Of a stretch of DNA of 64,000 bases, positions 22,561 to 34,067 are shown piece by piece. The position numbers were made by a program, and so were the translations under genes. The notes under the pieces are model-generated. The model was not told where the DNA came from and made no database searches. It was given only the letters and a program-made list of their open reading frames with translations. Source of the stretch: Triticum aestivum (lineage: Eukaryota > Streptophyta > Magnoliopsida > Poales > Poaceae); assembly GCF_018294505.1 (NCBI RefSeq), contig NC_057807.1, positions 168,936,685 to 169,000,684 of the forward strand. The letters are read 5' to 3'. The first letter of the stretch is position 1. Each line of letters begins with the position of its first letter.

Positions 22561-23392
22561 TCCTCAATTTAGTTTCACATCCGACCAAATTGATAATCTA
22601 GGGGAGGGAGAGATGGCACTACATCGTGGCTGAAGACGGGGAGGCACTCGAAGGGATGAGCTCCTGGTTTAGGGGAGAGAGCACATGGCAAGCTGGGCGC
22701 TGCTGCTTAAGGGAGAAAGATAGGCAAGGAAGAGAAAGAGCAGAGAGATGAGGGATAGAGAGAGAGTGAGAGGCGTCGATTGCTGCAAATTTAGATAGAT
22801 GTATGGTGCTTCTTGTATAATGTATGTTGCTACTGATTGATGCACATTTAGATAGAGAACAGACATGTCGCTTGCTACTGATTGCTGTTGTTATTGCTAC
22901 AGTCCCATCAATCGATCTATATCTAATGAGTAACAAATACTAGTACCCAATTCATATCCAGAATATTTGCATCTGTCATCAAGGAAAAATACATCACTAA
23001 ACCCTTTGGGTTCTAATTGCAAGGTAAAATAATTTTGTGTATTCTATCTGGGATAATCTGCATAATCTGCAGTTATTTGGCTCATCATCGTGGCGCAAGT
23101 TTCGGACATACCTCTATACAATCTTACCGTTCTACCAACTCTGTAGGCTACTCGTACTCCACACGCCGTCGTACAATCTCGCTGTTCTACCAACATCATT
23201 GGACCATCGTCCTCTACCTGAGGTACGCCTATCTCATGCCAATCTAAAGTCGGTTATGTCATTTTGGAGAAGATATTTTAATTGTTTTCTACTCCAATGT
23301 TATGTACAAACAGGTTGTGCCACATGCTTTACGACGTGTCCAAGGGCTTCCATGAGCCGTAGGGATTCGGTGATGTTGATGATATTTTTAAT

Positions 23393-23422
23393 CCCGTTGC
23401 AACGCACGTGCCCTTTTACTAG
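23393..23422 (+). mobile_element. Helitron 3' terminus
   Basis: CCCGTTGCAACGCACGTG, a hairpin-forming word, is followed by CCCTTTTA and CTAG, then a host T at 23,423. This matches the known grass Helitron 3' end. The element must extend to the left, but its 5' TC end could not be placed with confidence. It abuts the truncated exon of the B3-like gene on its right. Confidence 0.7.
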
Positions 23423-24583
23423 TCATATTGAAGCATGCAGATGGACCAGTCTCATAATTGTGGGTTGCGCTTCTGATTGCTGCCCCCTAGTACTTCTCTA
23501 CGATCCTTGACAATTTTGTTCCAGTCTTTGACTATTAAGACTTGCTTGCTTCTAGAAATCCTAAATGCACTCATGTGCATTGTAGGATGTCTTGGCCTTA
23601 TGCTAACCATGGACATGCGACCTTTAGCCTCGATCCACAGAGGCATAACTATCATCAGGAGTCCCTGTTGAAGAACATTGTAGTAACATACTTAGCAATG
23701 AAGTTTAGCTTAAAAATAATGTATGCAAAAGATGCACTGAGGACAGATAGTAAAAACCTTACCATCTTTCCTAAATAGATGTGACCGTAGTTCAGTACGA
23801 GCACTATTGGTCGCACGTTTTGAGTACTAAGATTTTCAAGTTTAGGACAATAATTTGTCTTGACAGTATGAAGATCTCAAGCCATGAAACATAATGACTT
23901 GTCTCCTCGCAGTTAAGTTCAGCCCCGGGACAGTAGTAGGTCATGTCTACCAAGTGCCTGACATGTTTGCTTGAATGGAAATAAGTTGTTAATAGAAATT
24001 AGTTGTCAACTATTTTTGAATAAACAATATCCAAGACATAAATATGGTTCAGAAACTTACATAATGGTAGAACTGGAGGCGTCTGCACATCAACCCAGAT
24101 GTCGATATTATCTTCAATATCATCTTCCGGACGAATATCAAAGGTGATAAGCATATCGGGCTCAAATGCATAAACCTTGCATAGTGCTCTCCATTGTTTG
24201 CATTCAAAATGGGTGTAGGTGTCTGTATTGTATAATTTTGCGGGAAAACTATAACCATGCTTGGTCCTCAAGTTAACTCTTTTTACCTCCATAGTTTCCA
24301 TAGTACTGAAACCAACCTTATCCAAGACATATATTCTTGCATGGCAGGGGATGCGCTAGTAGAATAGTAAAAAATTAAATTATAAGTTGAAGCAAAAGAA
24401 GCAGAAGTCATGCTTAATTACAAAAGGCTCGTCGTTTTGACTTACTATACGCACTTCAAAGTTCTCATCCAGCTTGATGCTGAAGCGCCTACCACCAACT
24501 AGGTGAGGCCTGTCGCACATGCCGCACTCGTCTTTGCAGTATTTGCACATACCGAATTCCCTTTAGCTATTGTTGTCAGACAT
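23423..24583 (-). pseudogene. B3-like DNA-binding protein gene, broken and truncated
   Basis: Four minus-strand exons can be read: 24,583-24,446, 24,355-24,061, 23,969-23,763 and 23,664 to about 23,423, with AG/GT junctions (for example ACTAG|CGCATC and TTAT|GTAAGT). Exon 1 has a Cys-pair segment (MCKYCKDECGMC) after an in-frame stop at codon 7. Exon 2 carries a B3-like segment (HGYSFPAKLYNTDTYTHF, then EPDMLITFDIRPEDD). Exon 3 is frame-shifted after HYVSWLE, with the downstream frame continuing as VKTNYCPKLENLSTQNV. Exon 4 (MSMVSIRPRHPTMHMSAF, RISRSKQVLIVKDWNKIV) ends at a Helitron terminus instead of a natural stop. B3 proteins bind DNA in the nucleus. The early stop, the frameshift and the missing 3' end argue that this copy is not functional. 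Confidence 0.5.
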
Positions 24584-24767
24584 TTCCTATGTTCATAGTT
24601 GAAAAAGACGTGCATTCAATAAGAAAAACTAAATCATAAAACAAATTAGTATTCAAATTAGCGTGCATTCAATAAGAAAACTAAATCATCTCTTGCGTCC
24701 GTACATCGTCGAATATTATCACTAATACATCTCGAATAGTATCATACATGTAACATCACTAATACGG

Positions 24768-25127
24768 CTAGAACTCTAGTGAACGACGGGTATTGGCGCG
24801 GGCGGTGGACACCCAAAGAGAAGGAACCATCACAGGATCATAGCTCCAGTGAGATCCCTGAAGAACCATCCAAGTACTGTCGAACCTGCCCTCCAACGCA
24901 ACTATGTAGCGACGGACGTGCTCATCCTCCTCGCTGACACGGTGACATACCACCTCCGCGGTGGACGTAGGCCTCCTCATCGTCACTGGCCCACGCGACC
25001 GCCACCAAAGAAGGTCCGGGTCGACGACGGGCTGCCTCCTCACCAAGCTTCGCGCCCCTGAAGGTGGCACCTCCCAGTACCAGCCTGGCGGAACCCACTC
25101 CTGGACATGGCCCCTATAATCAAGCAA
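24768..25127 (-). CDS. Open reading frame of unknown function, about 119 codons
   Basis: A minus-strand frame reads VPPGWYWEVPPSGARSLV, later YIVALEGRFDSTWMVLQG and SHWSYDPVMVPSLW, and ends RRSLEF. Trp and Tyr are frequent and conserved in style. I recall similar sequences being abundant in Triticeae genomes, which suggests a transposon-associated gene, but no domain can be named. It lies between the B3-like gene and the inverted coiled-coil copy, all three on the minus strand. A start further upstream is possible. A short direct duplication (GCGTGCATTCAATAAGAAAA or close) at 24,609 and 24,661 lies just downstream. Confidence 0.35.
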   Translation of the reverse strand: MLDYRGHVQEWVPPGWYWEVPPSGARSLVRRQPVVDPDLLWWRSRGPVTMRRPTSTAEVVCHRVSEEDEHVRRYIVALEGRFDSTWMVLQGSHWSYDPVMVPSLWVSTARANTRRSLEF

Positions 25128-25151
25128 GCCTCCTCTGCCTGTAGTTGAGAC

Positions 25152-26020
25152 TCAAGAAACTGAACAGTTGAGACTCAAGAATCCTTCTGCTTCTTGTCGC
25201 AGCATAGCTGATCGATGTCTTTCAGCTTGTAGTTGAGACTCAAGAAACCGAACTATTTCAGACAGTGAGTTTGAATAGCTTGTGCTAGCGGTAGTGGCCA
25301 GTAACTCGGATAGTAAACCAAGACGGGACTTTGGGGTTGCCTCACTATCTTCAAGGTAGTTTTCCTTGGTTGTTTTATCAGCTTTGTTGGAGACCAACAA
25401 GGATGTCTCACGATCCTGAACCTTATCTACATTACTTCCTTTATCATTGCTTAATAAGGCGCTCTTCCACAATATTCTGTCAGCATTCTAAAAGAAGAAA
25501 CAAGCAGACACATAACATGTTTAGCATGTACTAGTATATGAAACTCATTTCTGTGAACCATTTCATTAGTAAGGTGGACAAGATTAAACTACCAAGTCTT
25601 ATATTACCAAGTAGTACATTATAAAAGCATCAAACAAACATATATCTATGTCCTATGGTCACTGCATTCTCTTGCCAAATCAGAATAGAGACACGGTTCA
25701 AATCATATCAGTTCAAGAGAAAGCAACACTGATAGAATACAAAACATGGGAAACTACATGACACAACAATATTTCAGATGGTTACCATGGGTCTGCATGT
25801 ACAACAACACTATTGGCCCTGTTATGATACTAGTAATGTGCATGATATGAGAAGTCAACCGTATACACAATTGAAATTGAAATCAACAGAGCTATTTATA
25901 AGAGGAAACCTGTTAAAGAAACATGCGTAAACATACATGTTGTGCCATTGGATCGTTCAATTTAAAAATAAGTTTGTATGAGTAAATAAAGTGATACAAG
26001 AGCAAAGCAGTATGCACGAT
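25152..26020 (-). pseudogene. Inverted partial copy of the coiled-coil gene at 20.7-21.5 kb
   Basis: The last exon starts after TTCTTTTAG at 25,488 and reads NADRILWKSALLSNDKGS, later SLLVSNKADKTTKENYLE, then ESQLQAERHRSAMLRQEA. It aligns with 21,227-21,480 on the other strand. The preceding intron also aligns: plus-strand words near 20,755-20,870 reappear inverted near 25,910-26,010. After EAEG the frame runs into a local duplication of TTGAGTCTCAAC and stops, so the C-terminus is lost. This copy keeps residues that are deleted in the plus copy. Confidence 0.55.
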
Positions 26021-26059
26021 AGCAATGGAATCTTAAATGAGAACAGTTGTTCTTCAGGT

Positions 26060-26543
26060 ATAAGCACTTGTTCTACATGAACAGAGTACAGTAAGACGCA
26101 AGCATATAGTACATAAAATAAAATGAACTCATAGACCTTACCACATTCTTGGTTCAGGACTAGTAAAGAACAAGCTGTTCCCAGCCATCGTCCAGTAAAT
26201 ATGTCTTAGGAGAACGTAAGGGAATTTGATGAGTTTCTTTGACAGTGAAGTACGTTTTCTTCAGGTAATTCTGATACTACCACCAAGAATTCTTGAAGAT
26301 AGCAGAGGTATTAGCACAGGTTACCTCATCCTGAGTTTCCAAATTGGTCCTTCTCTATAGAGAAAAATGGGAAAAATTGTTGTATTATAACCATCATGGA
26401 GGTAGAATATATGGGACAAAGCAAAGTAATTGCCATGAATAACATTACTTACACATAACTCCTGGACAAACACCTGCAACTAGCATTTTCCTTCATCTTT
26501 AGTATAATATTTCCATGATGGGAAGATACGCACATAGGATTTA
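26060..26543 (-). other. Remnant coding segment beside the gypsy LTR
   Basis: Near 26,165-26,300 the minus strand reads LKKTYFTVKETHQIPLRS and LLDDGWEQLVLY, with stops nearby. It may be an upstream exon of the inverted coiled-coil copy; similarity to plant transposase-associated proteins is only an impression. The rest of this stretch shows nothing recognisable. Confidence 0.25.
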
Positions 26544-29026
26544 TGTAGCGACCAAACGTCAAACAGTCTAGTCTCTGTGCATCAGTGTCATCCCTGGATC
26601 GGTAATGCGGACGTGCACAGTACTTGATGATTTCTAATAGAGTTTCAATCACACACTTATTAAATTTAATGTCTCAACAGAGAACTTATTACAATAATAT
26701 GGCTTAAGGCCATCTAAATACGATAACAACGGAAGGCTTGGAAGATAAAGTGAGTCCATCAACTCCAACGGCATAGCTAAGTGAAGGACAACGACCTATG
26801 GCACCTTACTCGTCATCTGAAAAGTCTGCAACATGAAATGTTGCAGCCCGAAACGGGCCAGCACATGGAATATGCTAGCAATGTAACACATAGTGTAATG
26901 AACAGAATGAATACTATCACTACATGCATATATGGCTGGTGGAAAGCTCTATGGTTATTGTTTTGCATAAAGCCAATTTTTCCCTACAATAATGGAATAA
27001 ATTTTGTTTAACTATCATGGTGGTTGTTAAACATTGAGAAGCTTCCTCCAGCTCAATCCCAATTAAACATCATCATTAAACCCAATCAAATTAATTTAGA
27101 GTGATGAGATCAACATGATAATCCAAGAACCAGATACTCAAGATGTCCATAACCGGGGACACGGCTAACCATGATTAGTTTGTACACTCTGCAGAGGTTT
27201 GCGCACTTTTCCCCACAAGACTCGATCTCCTCCATTAGATTTCTCGCACTACATGATGTTTGAGAAATGGATGACTGAGACACAGTCTTTCAGAAGCATT
27301 AACTCTTTACTCTGGGTATACAGTACCACCTACATCCCCTACATCTGCTAGTCTACCACTGAAAGAGGTCACACAACATACTCAACTATGCCAGAGCCCA
27401 TATTGGCTTGTGGCTACACACGGAAGTTTCTAGCCTGAATAATCTTATGATCCCTTTGAGCCTGGGTGGCAAACTGTAGGATACTCACACCAGTACTCCG
27501 GGATATCCTAGGACAACACTGGATTCTCCAGGTGCCCTGACAACCACTAGGTACTCCAGGGTGCCTCAACCAATCCACCCAGATGTGTATTTAAGTAGCC
27601 ACCTTAAGTTAACCATTAATTAACAACACTCACATCTATCATGGATACGCTCACCCAAATCCACGTCTACGAGCATAGCATAGCAATCCTGAGCATAACA
27701 TAGAAGTAACTCCCAAAGGTTTGAAAATAAAAGGGCAATAGGTTCTACCTCATCATCTACTTCCCAAACCCACATGTTATATCCGATCCTAACCATGCAA
27801 GGTTTGAGGGTTGAACTAATGCATAAAAACTGGGTAATAAAGGGATATGATCAAAGTGTTACTTGCCTTGCTGATGATCTGCAAAACCTAGAGACTTGTA
27901 GTAGCACGCTTCGCACTCCGGGAATTCTATCACAAACAAACAGTAACATACATAAGCACTCAGCTGGAAGCATGGGTAAAACTCAAATAAGAAGATCTAA
28001 CCAGAAAGTTCAACTGAAGAACTCCGGTTTGCAAAAGGAATCTAATCAAATGGAGCAACGAAACTCAAACTAGGAAAGAAACAAGATCCATTTACTAATC
28101 TGGACTAAAGTCAAATTTTATAGTACCAAAATCTTGTTCAAGTTGGTTAAACAGAAAGAGGGCTTCGAGACGAAGATCTAAGCGCTTCTTCACCTAATTC
28201 GGATAAACGAGCGAAAAGATAAACTAAAACGAAGATTAGGGCAGAAATCGTGATCAAAAATAATCGCGGAAAAACCCTGGAAAATAAAACGAGATGAACA
28301 GTCTAACGAATGGTTTAAAAAAACGACGATTTTCCCAAGAAAACCGAGTTGGCGACGGCGGGATCGGCGGTGAACGGCGGCGGTGGGCGGCGGCGGCGGT
28401 GGTGCTAGGGCGGCCGCAGCAGTAGGGTTGGTTGGGCGGGGCGGCAGGGCTGGCGGGGCGAGGTCTCGGCCTTTAACGGGCCGGCCGGGCGAAGTGTCCG
28501 GGTCGGACACGGCTCGTTAGGTCGGTGCAACTTTTTTTTAAAAATAATCCTGACACGGAAAAACTAATAAAAGGAATACTAAATTGAGTCCAAAAATCCT
28601 GAAATAAATTTTCACGGTCCTCTAATAATATTGCGGACAAAGTGAACATTTATTTGGGCCTCTAAAGCAATTTCGAAAAACGCATATTTTTCCTAATTCA
28701 AATAAAATAGCAATAAAAGTACAAATAAAATTCTTATTTGATTTTAATATTTTTCCTCCAGTATTTCTTTATTTTGGAGAATTCATTTTATCCCCTCTGT
28801 TTCATTTTCATATTAGAAATATTCAAAGAGAAAAATAATTAAAACCAAATGATCCTCTCTTTAAAATTTGAGAAAAACTCAAATATGAAAATAACGAAAT
28901 CCCCAACTCTCTCCGTGGGTCCTTGAGTTTCTTAGAATTTCTAGGATCAACCAAAAATGCAATAAAATATGATATGCAATGATGTCCTATGTATAACATT
29001 CCAAATTGAAAATTTGGGATGTTACA
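26544..29026 (-). mobile_element. 3' LTR of a chromodomain gypsy retrotransposon (2,483 bp)
   Basis: On the minus strand it starts TGTAACATCCCAAATTTTCA and ends GGTCGCTACA, giving TG...CA ends. Directly upstream on the same strand is a purine-rich tract (GACGGGGGGTAGGTT) that fits the polypurine tract, preceded by the end of the polyprotein. The five bases outside its far end are ATTTA; the partner target site is not in the window. A GC-rich segment at about 28,330-28,510 lies within it. Confidence 0.8.
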
Positions 29027-29068
29027 AACCTACCCCCCGTCAGATGAATCTCGCCCTCGAGATTCGAG

Positions 29069-31416
29069 TTAGCTAGAAAATAGGTGCGGGTGGTCCTTCA
29101 GTAGGTCTTCCTCTTGTTCCCAGGTGGCTTCATCCTCGGTATGGTGGCTCCACTGAACTTTGCAGAACTTGATAACCTTACTGTCTATGACTCGGCTGGC
29201 GAACTCAAGAATCTTCACTGGTTTCTCCTCGTAAGTCAAATCGCTATCCAGCTGAATCACTTCCAGTGGCACTGTATCTATCAGAGGAATATCGGCCATC
29301 TCTGCGTGGCACTTCTTCAACTAGGAAACGTGAAACACATCGTGAACTCCTGACAATCCTTCTGGCAATTCCAACTTGTAAGAGACTTCTCCCATATGCT
29401 CCAAAACTTTATATGGTCCCACAAAACGTGGTGCTAACTTTCCCTTAACTCCAAAACGCTTAACTCCTCAAAGTGGGGACACGCGAAGATATACTCTGTC
29501 TCCGACTTCGTAAACTGTCTCTTTCCGTTTAGAATCCGCATAGCTCTTCTGCCTGGACTGGGCTACCTTGAGTCTATCGCGAATCAGTTTAACCTTCTCT
29601 TCAGATTCCTTAATCAAATCTGGTCCAAACTACTGACGGTCTCCAACTTCATCCCACAACAATGGTGTCCCACACCTCCTTCCGTACAAGGCTTCGAAAG
29701 GGGCCATCTTCAAACTGGCTTGATAACTGTTGTTGTAAGAGAACTCTGCATACGGCAGATTGTCGTCCCAACTAGATCCATAATCTAGTGCACAAGCTCT
29801 CAACATGTCCTCCAGAATATGATTGACTCTCTCAGTCTGTCCATCTTTCTGTGGATGAAAGGTTGTACTAAACTCTAGCCTGGTACCCAAGGTCTCGTGC
29901 AACTGATTCCAGAACTTTGAGGTAAACTGGGTTCCTCTATCTGATACAATGGTCATATATATCTTTGCCAACTTAGCACTAGTGTAAGTGGTCTTCACTT
30001 GGATGAAATGACCTACCTTCATCCATCGATCGACTACAACCCATATCCAGTCATAGCCTGCATGAGTCCTCGGCAATCCTGTGATAAAGTCCATGCCTAG
30101 CTTGTCCCACTTCCATTCGGTATCGGCAATGGCTGTAGCAAACCTGCTGGTTTCTGATGCTCTGTCTTCACTCTCTGACATACATCACATACTGCTACAT
30201 ACTCCGCAATATCCTTCTTCATTCCGGTCCACCAGAAACTTTCCTTAAAATCCAGATACATCTTGGTGTTTCCTGGGTGAATCGAATACGGTGAATCATG
30301 GGCCTCCTGCAGAATCAACTTCCTGATCTCGGGGTCATTAGTGACATATACGTGATCCTCAAACTGTAAAGTATCATGCTCATCCTCATGAAATCCTTTA
30401 GCCTTTCCTTTGCTCATCCTCTCCTTTATCTCAGCAATCTCCTTATCAGTCTTTTGAGCTTCTCTGATCTTATCCATCAAAGTAGACTGAATTTCCAATG
30501 CTGCTACATAACCTCTCGGAACTATTTCCAAACATAGCTCCGGAAGATCCTCTGCTAACTCCTTGGGTAATCCTCCGGTCTTGAGTGTATTGACATGACT
30601 CTTGCGACTCAACGCATCTGCTACTACGTTAGGCTTTCCTGGATGATAGTGCAACTTCATATCATAATCCTTAATGAGCTCCAACCATCTCCTTTGCCTG
30701 AGGTTCAACTCCTTTTGCGTGAAGATATATTTCAAACTCTTGTGGTCCGTGTACACTTCACAATGATTTCGGATGAGAAAATGTCTCCATGTCTTCGACG
30801 CATGCACTACGGCTGCTAACTCCAAATCGTGTATGGCATAATTTTGCTCATGTGGTTTAAGCTGTTGTGAAGCATATGAAACAATTCTTCCCTCCAGCAT
30901 AAGCACTGCTCCAAGTCCTCGACGAAAAGTGTCGCAATACACTTGATAATCCTTGCGTTGATCTGGAAGAATCAACACTGGGGCTGTAACCATATGCTTC
31001 TTCAACTCCTGAAAACTGGCTTCACACTCCTCAGCCCATTTGAACTTGGTGACCTTCTTCAACAACGCTGTCATGGGCTTTCCAATCTTGGGGAAATTCT
31101 CAATGAACCTCTTGTAATAACTTGCGAGTCCAACAAAACTCCTGATTTCTCCAACTGATGTGGGTGCTACCCATTTAGTCACAGTGACAACTTTGGTAGG
31201 GTCTACTGCTATTCCTTCTCCAGATATAACATGTCCGAGGAATCCCACTTCCTTCAACCAAAACTCACATTTGCTGAACTTGGCATATAACTGATGTTCC
31301 CTGAGCTTCTAGAGAACCAAATGCAAATGCTCCTTATGCTCCTCTTCATTCTTCGAGTAGACCAATATATCATCAATGAACACCACGGCGAACTTATCCA
31401 AAAACTCCATAAACAC
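29069..31416 (-). pseudogene. Gypsy polyprotein, 3' half (RT end, RNase H, integrase, chromodomain), disrupted
   Basis: Minus-strand order: the reverse transcriptase end with the catalytic [10 protein letters not shown] (near 31,360), a stop a few codons later near 31,310, the RT thumb ([17 protein letters not shown]), RNase H ([20 protein letters not shown]), and an integrase zinc-binding segment ([24 protein letters not shown]). A frame change near 30,140 follows. The integrase core keeps its three acidic positions (MDFITGLP, VSDRGTQF, DGQTERV). A C-terminal chromodomain-like segment (EKPVKILEFASR, WSHHTEDEATWEQE) stops at 29,069. Gag, protease and the first part of RT are missing because another element begins at 31,417. 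The chromodomain places it among chromoviruses. It was once able to copy and integrate itself but cannot now. Confidence 0.85.
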
Positions 31417-32322
31417 TGTTGGCATTCTGGGAATGGGGGTTCCCAGACTTGCCTGCCTGCGGCCCACGGGGTGGCTTCACCAGTGGCCCAGCATGGTCCG
31501 TCTTTGTCAACCAACACTCAAGACCCTCGAGAGGGGCCAAGCCTCGCGGGGCGGACGACACAAAGCCTCCTCGGGAGCGGCCTCACCAGGCAGGCTCGCA
31601 AGGGAGGTAGAGAGATCAAGGCAAGGCGTACCTCATGAGGTTCCCGTGACGCAAGCCATGACGACCAAGGCCAGGCGGGCGCCAGGCGGGCACCAGCGCG
31701 CATAGTGTCCTCGTTTCCCCTTTGGTGCTAAGGAGGCAAGCGCAGGTGTGGAGTACCGAGGCATTAGGCAAAGGTTTCCATATCGGTGCAACAAGACCAA
31801 GATCAGCAGAACAGTAGGACGGATGTCATCGTGGAGCCCAAGACGGCATCACTACCGACGCCTTTGACATGCGAAGATCACCTTTAGTCAGGATAGATTG
31901 TACTAGCTGTCCCCTTTCAAATCGTCCATTGTTGGATCCCTTCCCGCTCAATATTTGGGAAGAGGACCAGGGCCTCTATGAATAGGACTAGCCACCACCA
32001 TAGAGAAGAACGAACTGAACCGAAACCAGAACAAGTAGAACACCACACCAGCTCAAGAACACCTCTACTCAGGACGCTGTTGTTCCCGTGTACTACACAT
32101 CATCAGCCCAAGAGGCAACTCACCACCACCACACAGGAGTAGGGTATTACACAACAACGGTGGACCGAACCTGTATAAATCTTGTGTCTCTTGTGTTGTG
32201 AGTTCATCGAGCAAAGCTTAGGGATTGCAGCGAGGATGAGAGCGAGATTCAGTAGGGGGAAATCTTCGTGCGCACCCTAGTGTTCGAACCTCAAGGGTTT
32301 TGCCGGAACCCTAAATCCGACA
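31417..32322 (+). mobile_element. 5' LTR of a second gypsy-type element (906 bp)
   Basis: It starts TGTTGGCATTCTGGGAATGG and ends AAATCCGACA (TG...CA). It is followed by TT and a primer-binding-site-like TGGCGCGCCAGGTAGGGG at 32,325. It lies within the reverse transcriptase of the gypsy element to its left. The candidate target duplication AACAC (31,412-31,416) has no visible partner. Confidence 0.7.
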
Positions 32323-33049
32323 TTTGGCGCGCCAGGTAGGGGTGCACCGAAGTCTTCGTTCCGCTGATCCGCGTCCCATCGCTTCGTCGCATCCATGTCT
32401 GACGCCCGCCGAGCCCGCGCTAAGCGCCGAGCCGCTCTTGCCGCACGCGTCGCCTAGACGGCTCCTATCGGTGGACCTCCCCGTCATTCTCCGTCGCCTC
32501 CCGCCAATGTCGCCACCGGCCCACTGGGGAATGAGCAGCAAGCATCCTCGCTGCACCCCTCGATACAGCGGGACGGCCGCACCGCCACTCCGTCGCTGAC
32601 CCTAGCCGGCTCGTCATCCCACGCTCGTCGCGGCCCCACGGCCGTGCAGGCCGCGCTGCTTATAGCGCATGAGCTCCTGCATTACCGCCCCGTAGACGAC
32701 CTCTACGAGGAGTGGCTCGCTCGCATCACCGAGCTCGTCAGCGCCGCAGGGGGCTCTCCCACTCCGTCCCTCTCGTTGCCTCGCCCTGCACCAGATACGG
32801 GCAACATGGCTCATGGAGCGCCTCCACCACCTCTGCCCAAGACGACGCCCTGGAGCCAAGGCGCGCGCCCCTGGGCGTGACCCATCGCGTCCAGCGCCCA
32901 TGCGGGAAGGAGGAAGCTGTCAAGAAATCCCTAGGCCTCAAGAAGGCGCCCCCGTGCTCCCTGCACTGACACGACAAGACCGCGTGTTGCTAGTGGCGGC
33001 GGTGCACGAGTACCGTCAAGATCAAGCTCCACGTTAGCAAAGGGCCCCG

Positions 33050-33796
33050 GTGACCACAGCAGGTGGCCGCGCCTTCACCCTCGAGCTGCATAGCTTTGCC
33101 TGGCCCGGCAAGTCCAAGCCGGACCTGCCTCCTCGCTATGACGGCACCCTTGACCCCGCGGAGTTCTTGCAGCTCTACGAGCTGTGCATCAAAGCGGCCA
33201 ACAACGACGAGAAAGTCATGGCGAATTGGTTTCCGATGGCACTCAAGGACGGTGCCCGCTCGTGGCTCCTAAACCTGCCTCCCGGCTCGATCTCCTCCTG
33301 GGAAGAGATGCGCAACCGCTTCATTGCCAACTTCCAGGGCACTCGCGACCGCCCCCCGGCCGCGGGTGACCTGCGCCGCATCAAGTAGCAGCCTGGGGAG
33401 ACCTTGCAGAAATACATCTAGCGCTTCAACAAAGTACGCCTCAAGATTCCCAAGGTGATGGACGAGGCCATCATCTCAGCGTTCTCTGATGGCGTCTGCG
33501 ACATCAACATGAAGGAGGAGCTCGCCATCCACGAGGAGTTGTGCACATCCCTGGAGCTGTTCAACCTAGCGACCAAGTGCGTAAGAGCTGAAGAAGGAGG
33601 CCTCTCCCTCCTCGAGCTCCCAGCTGCCGACCCGGAAGAAAAGAAGACCAAGGCCAAGGACGTGAAGCGCAAGGGAGTGGCCGTGCTCGCGGCGGAACCA
33701 GACACGAAGCACGGCAGGGACCAGCTGGAGTCGTCCAAGGGCAGTCGACCGTTCTGCGCCTACCACAACCTCCACACCCATAACACCAACGATTGA
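33050..33796 (+). pseudogene. Retrotransposon gag, interrupted by stops
   Basis: The frame reads FAWPGKSKPDLPPRYDGTLD, then NWFPMALKDGARSWLLNLPP and SWEEMRNRFIANFQGTRD. These are typical of the gag domain (nucleocapsid/capsid precursor) of plant gypsy elements. Stops at about 33,386 and 33,418 interrupt it; the frame then continues with MDEAIISAFSDGVCDINMKE up to about 33,796. Protease, RT and integrase of this element are not in the window because a copia element starts at 34,068. The leader between the LTR and gag (32,340-33,050) is GC-rich with no clear gene. Confidence 0.75.
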
Positions 33797-34067
33797 GCTC
33801 AGGGCTGTTCAAGAAGGACGCTTCGGTCGACGCCCCGAGCGCAACGACCGGGGCTACGGCCGAGGAGGAGGACGTGGCGGAGGACGATGGGACGACCGTG
33901 GCCCTCGTCAGGAGTGGCGTGACCGACCTCGTGAGGATCGCCTGGAGGGATCAGCCTCGCGAGGACCGCCCCCAGGGTAACACAGGCCTTCCTCCGCTGC
34001 CGCCGCCGCCAAGAAGGAATGACGACCATCATCAGGACGAGGGGGCTAGGGGCTTCCAGGAGCCGCA

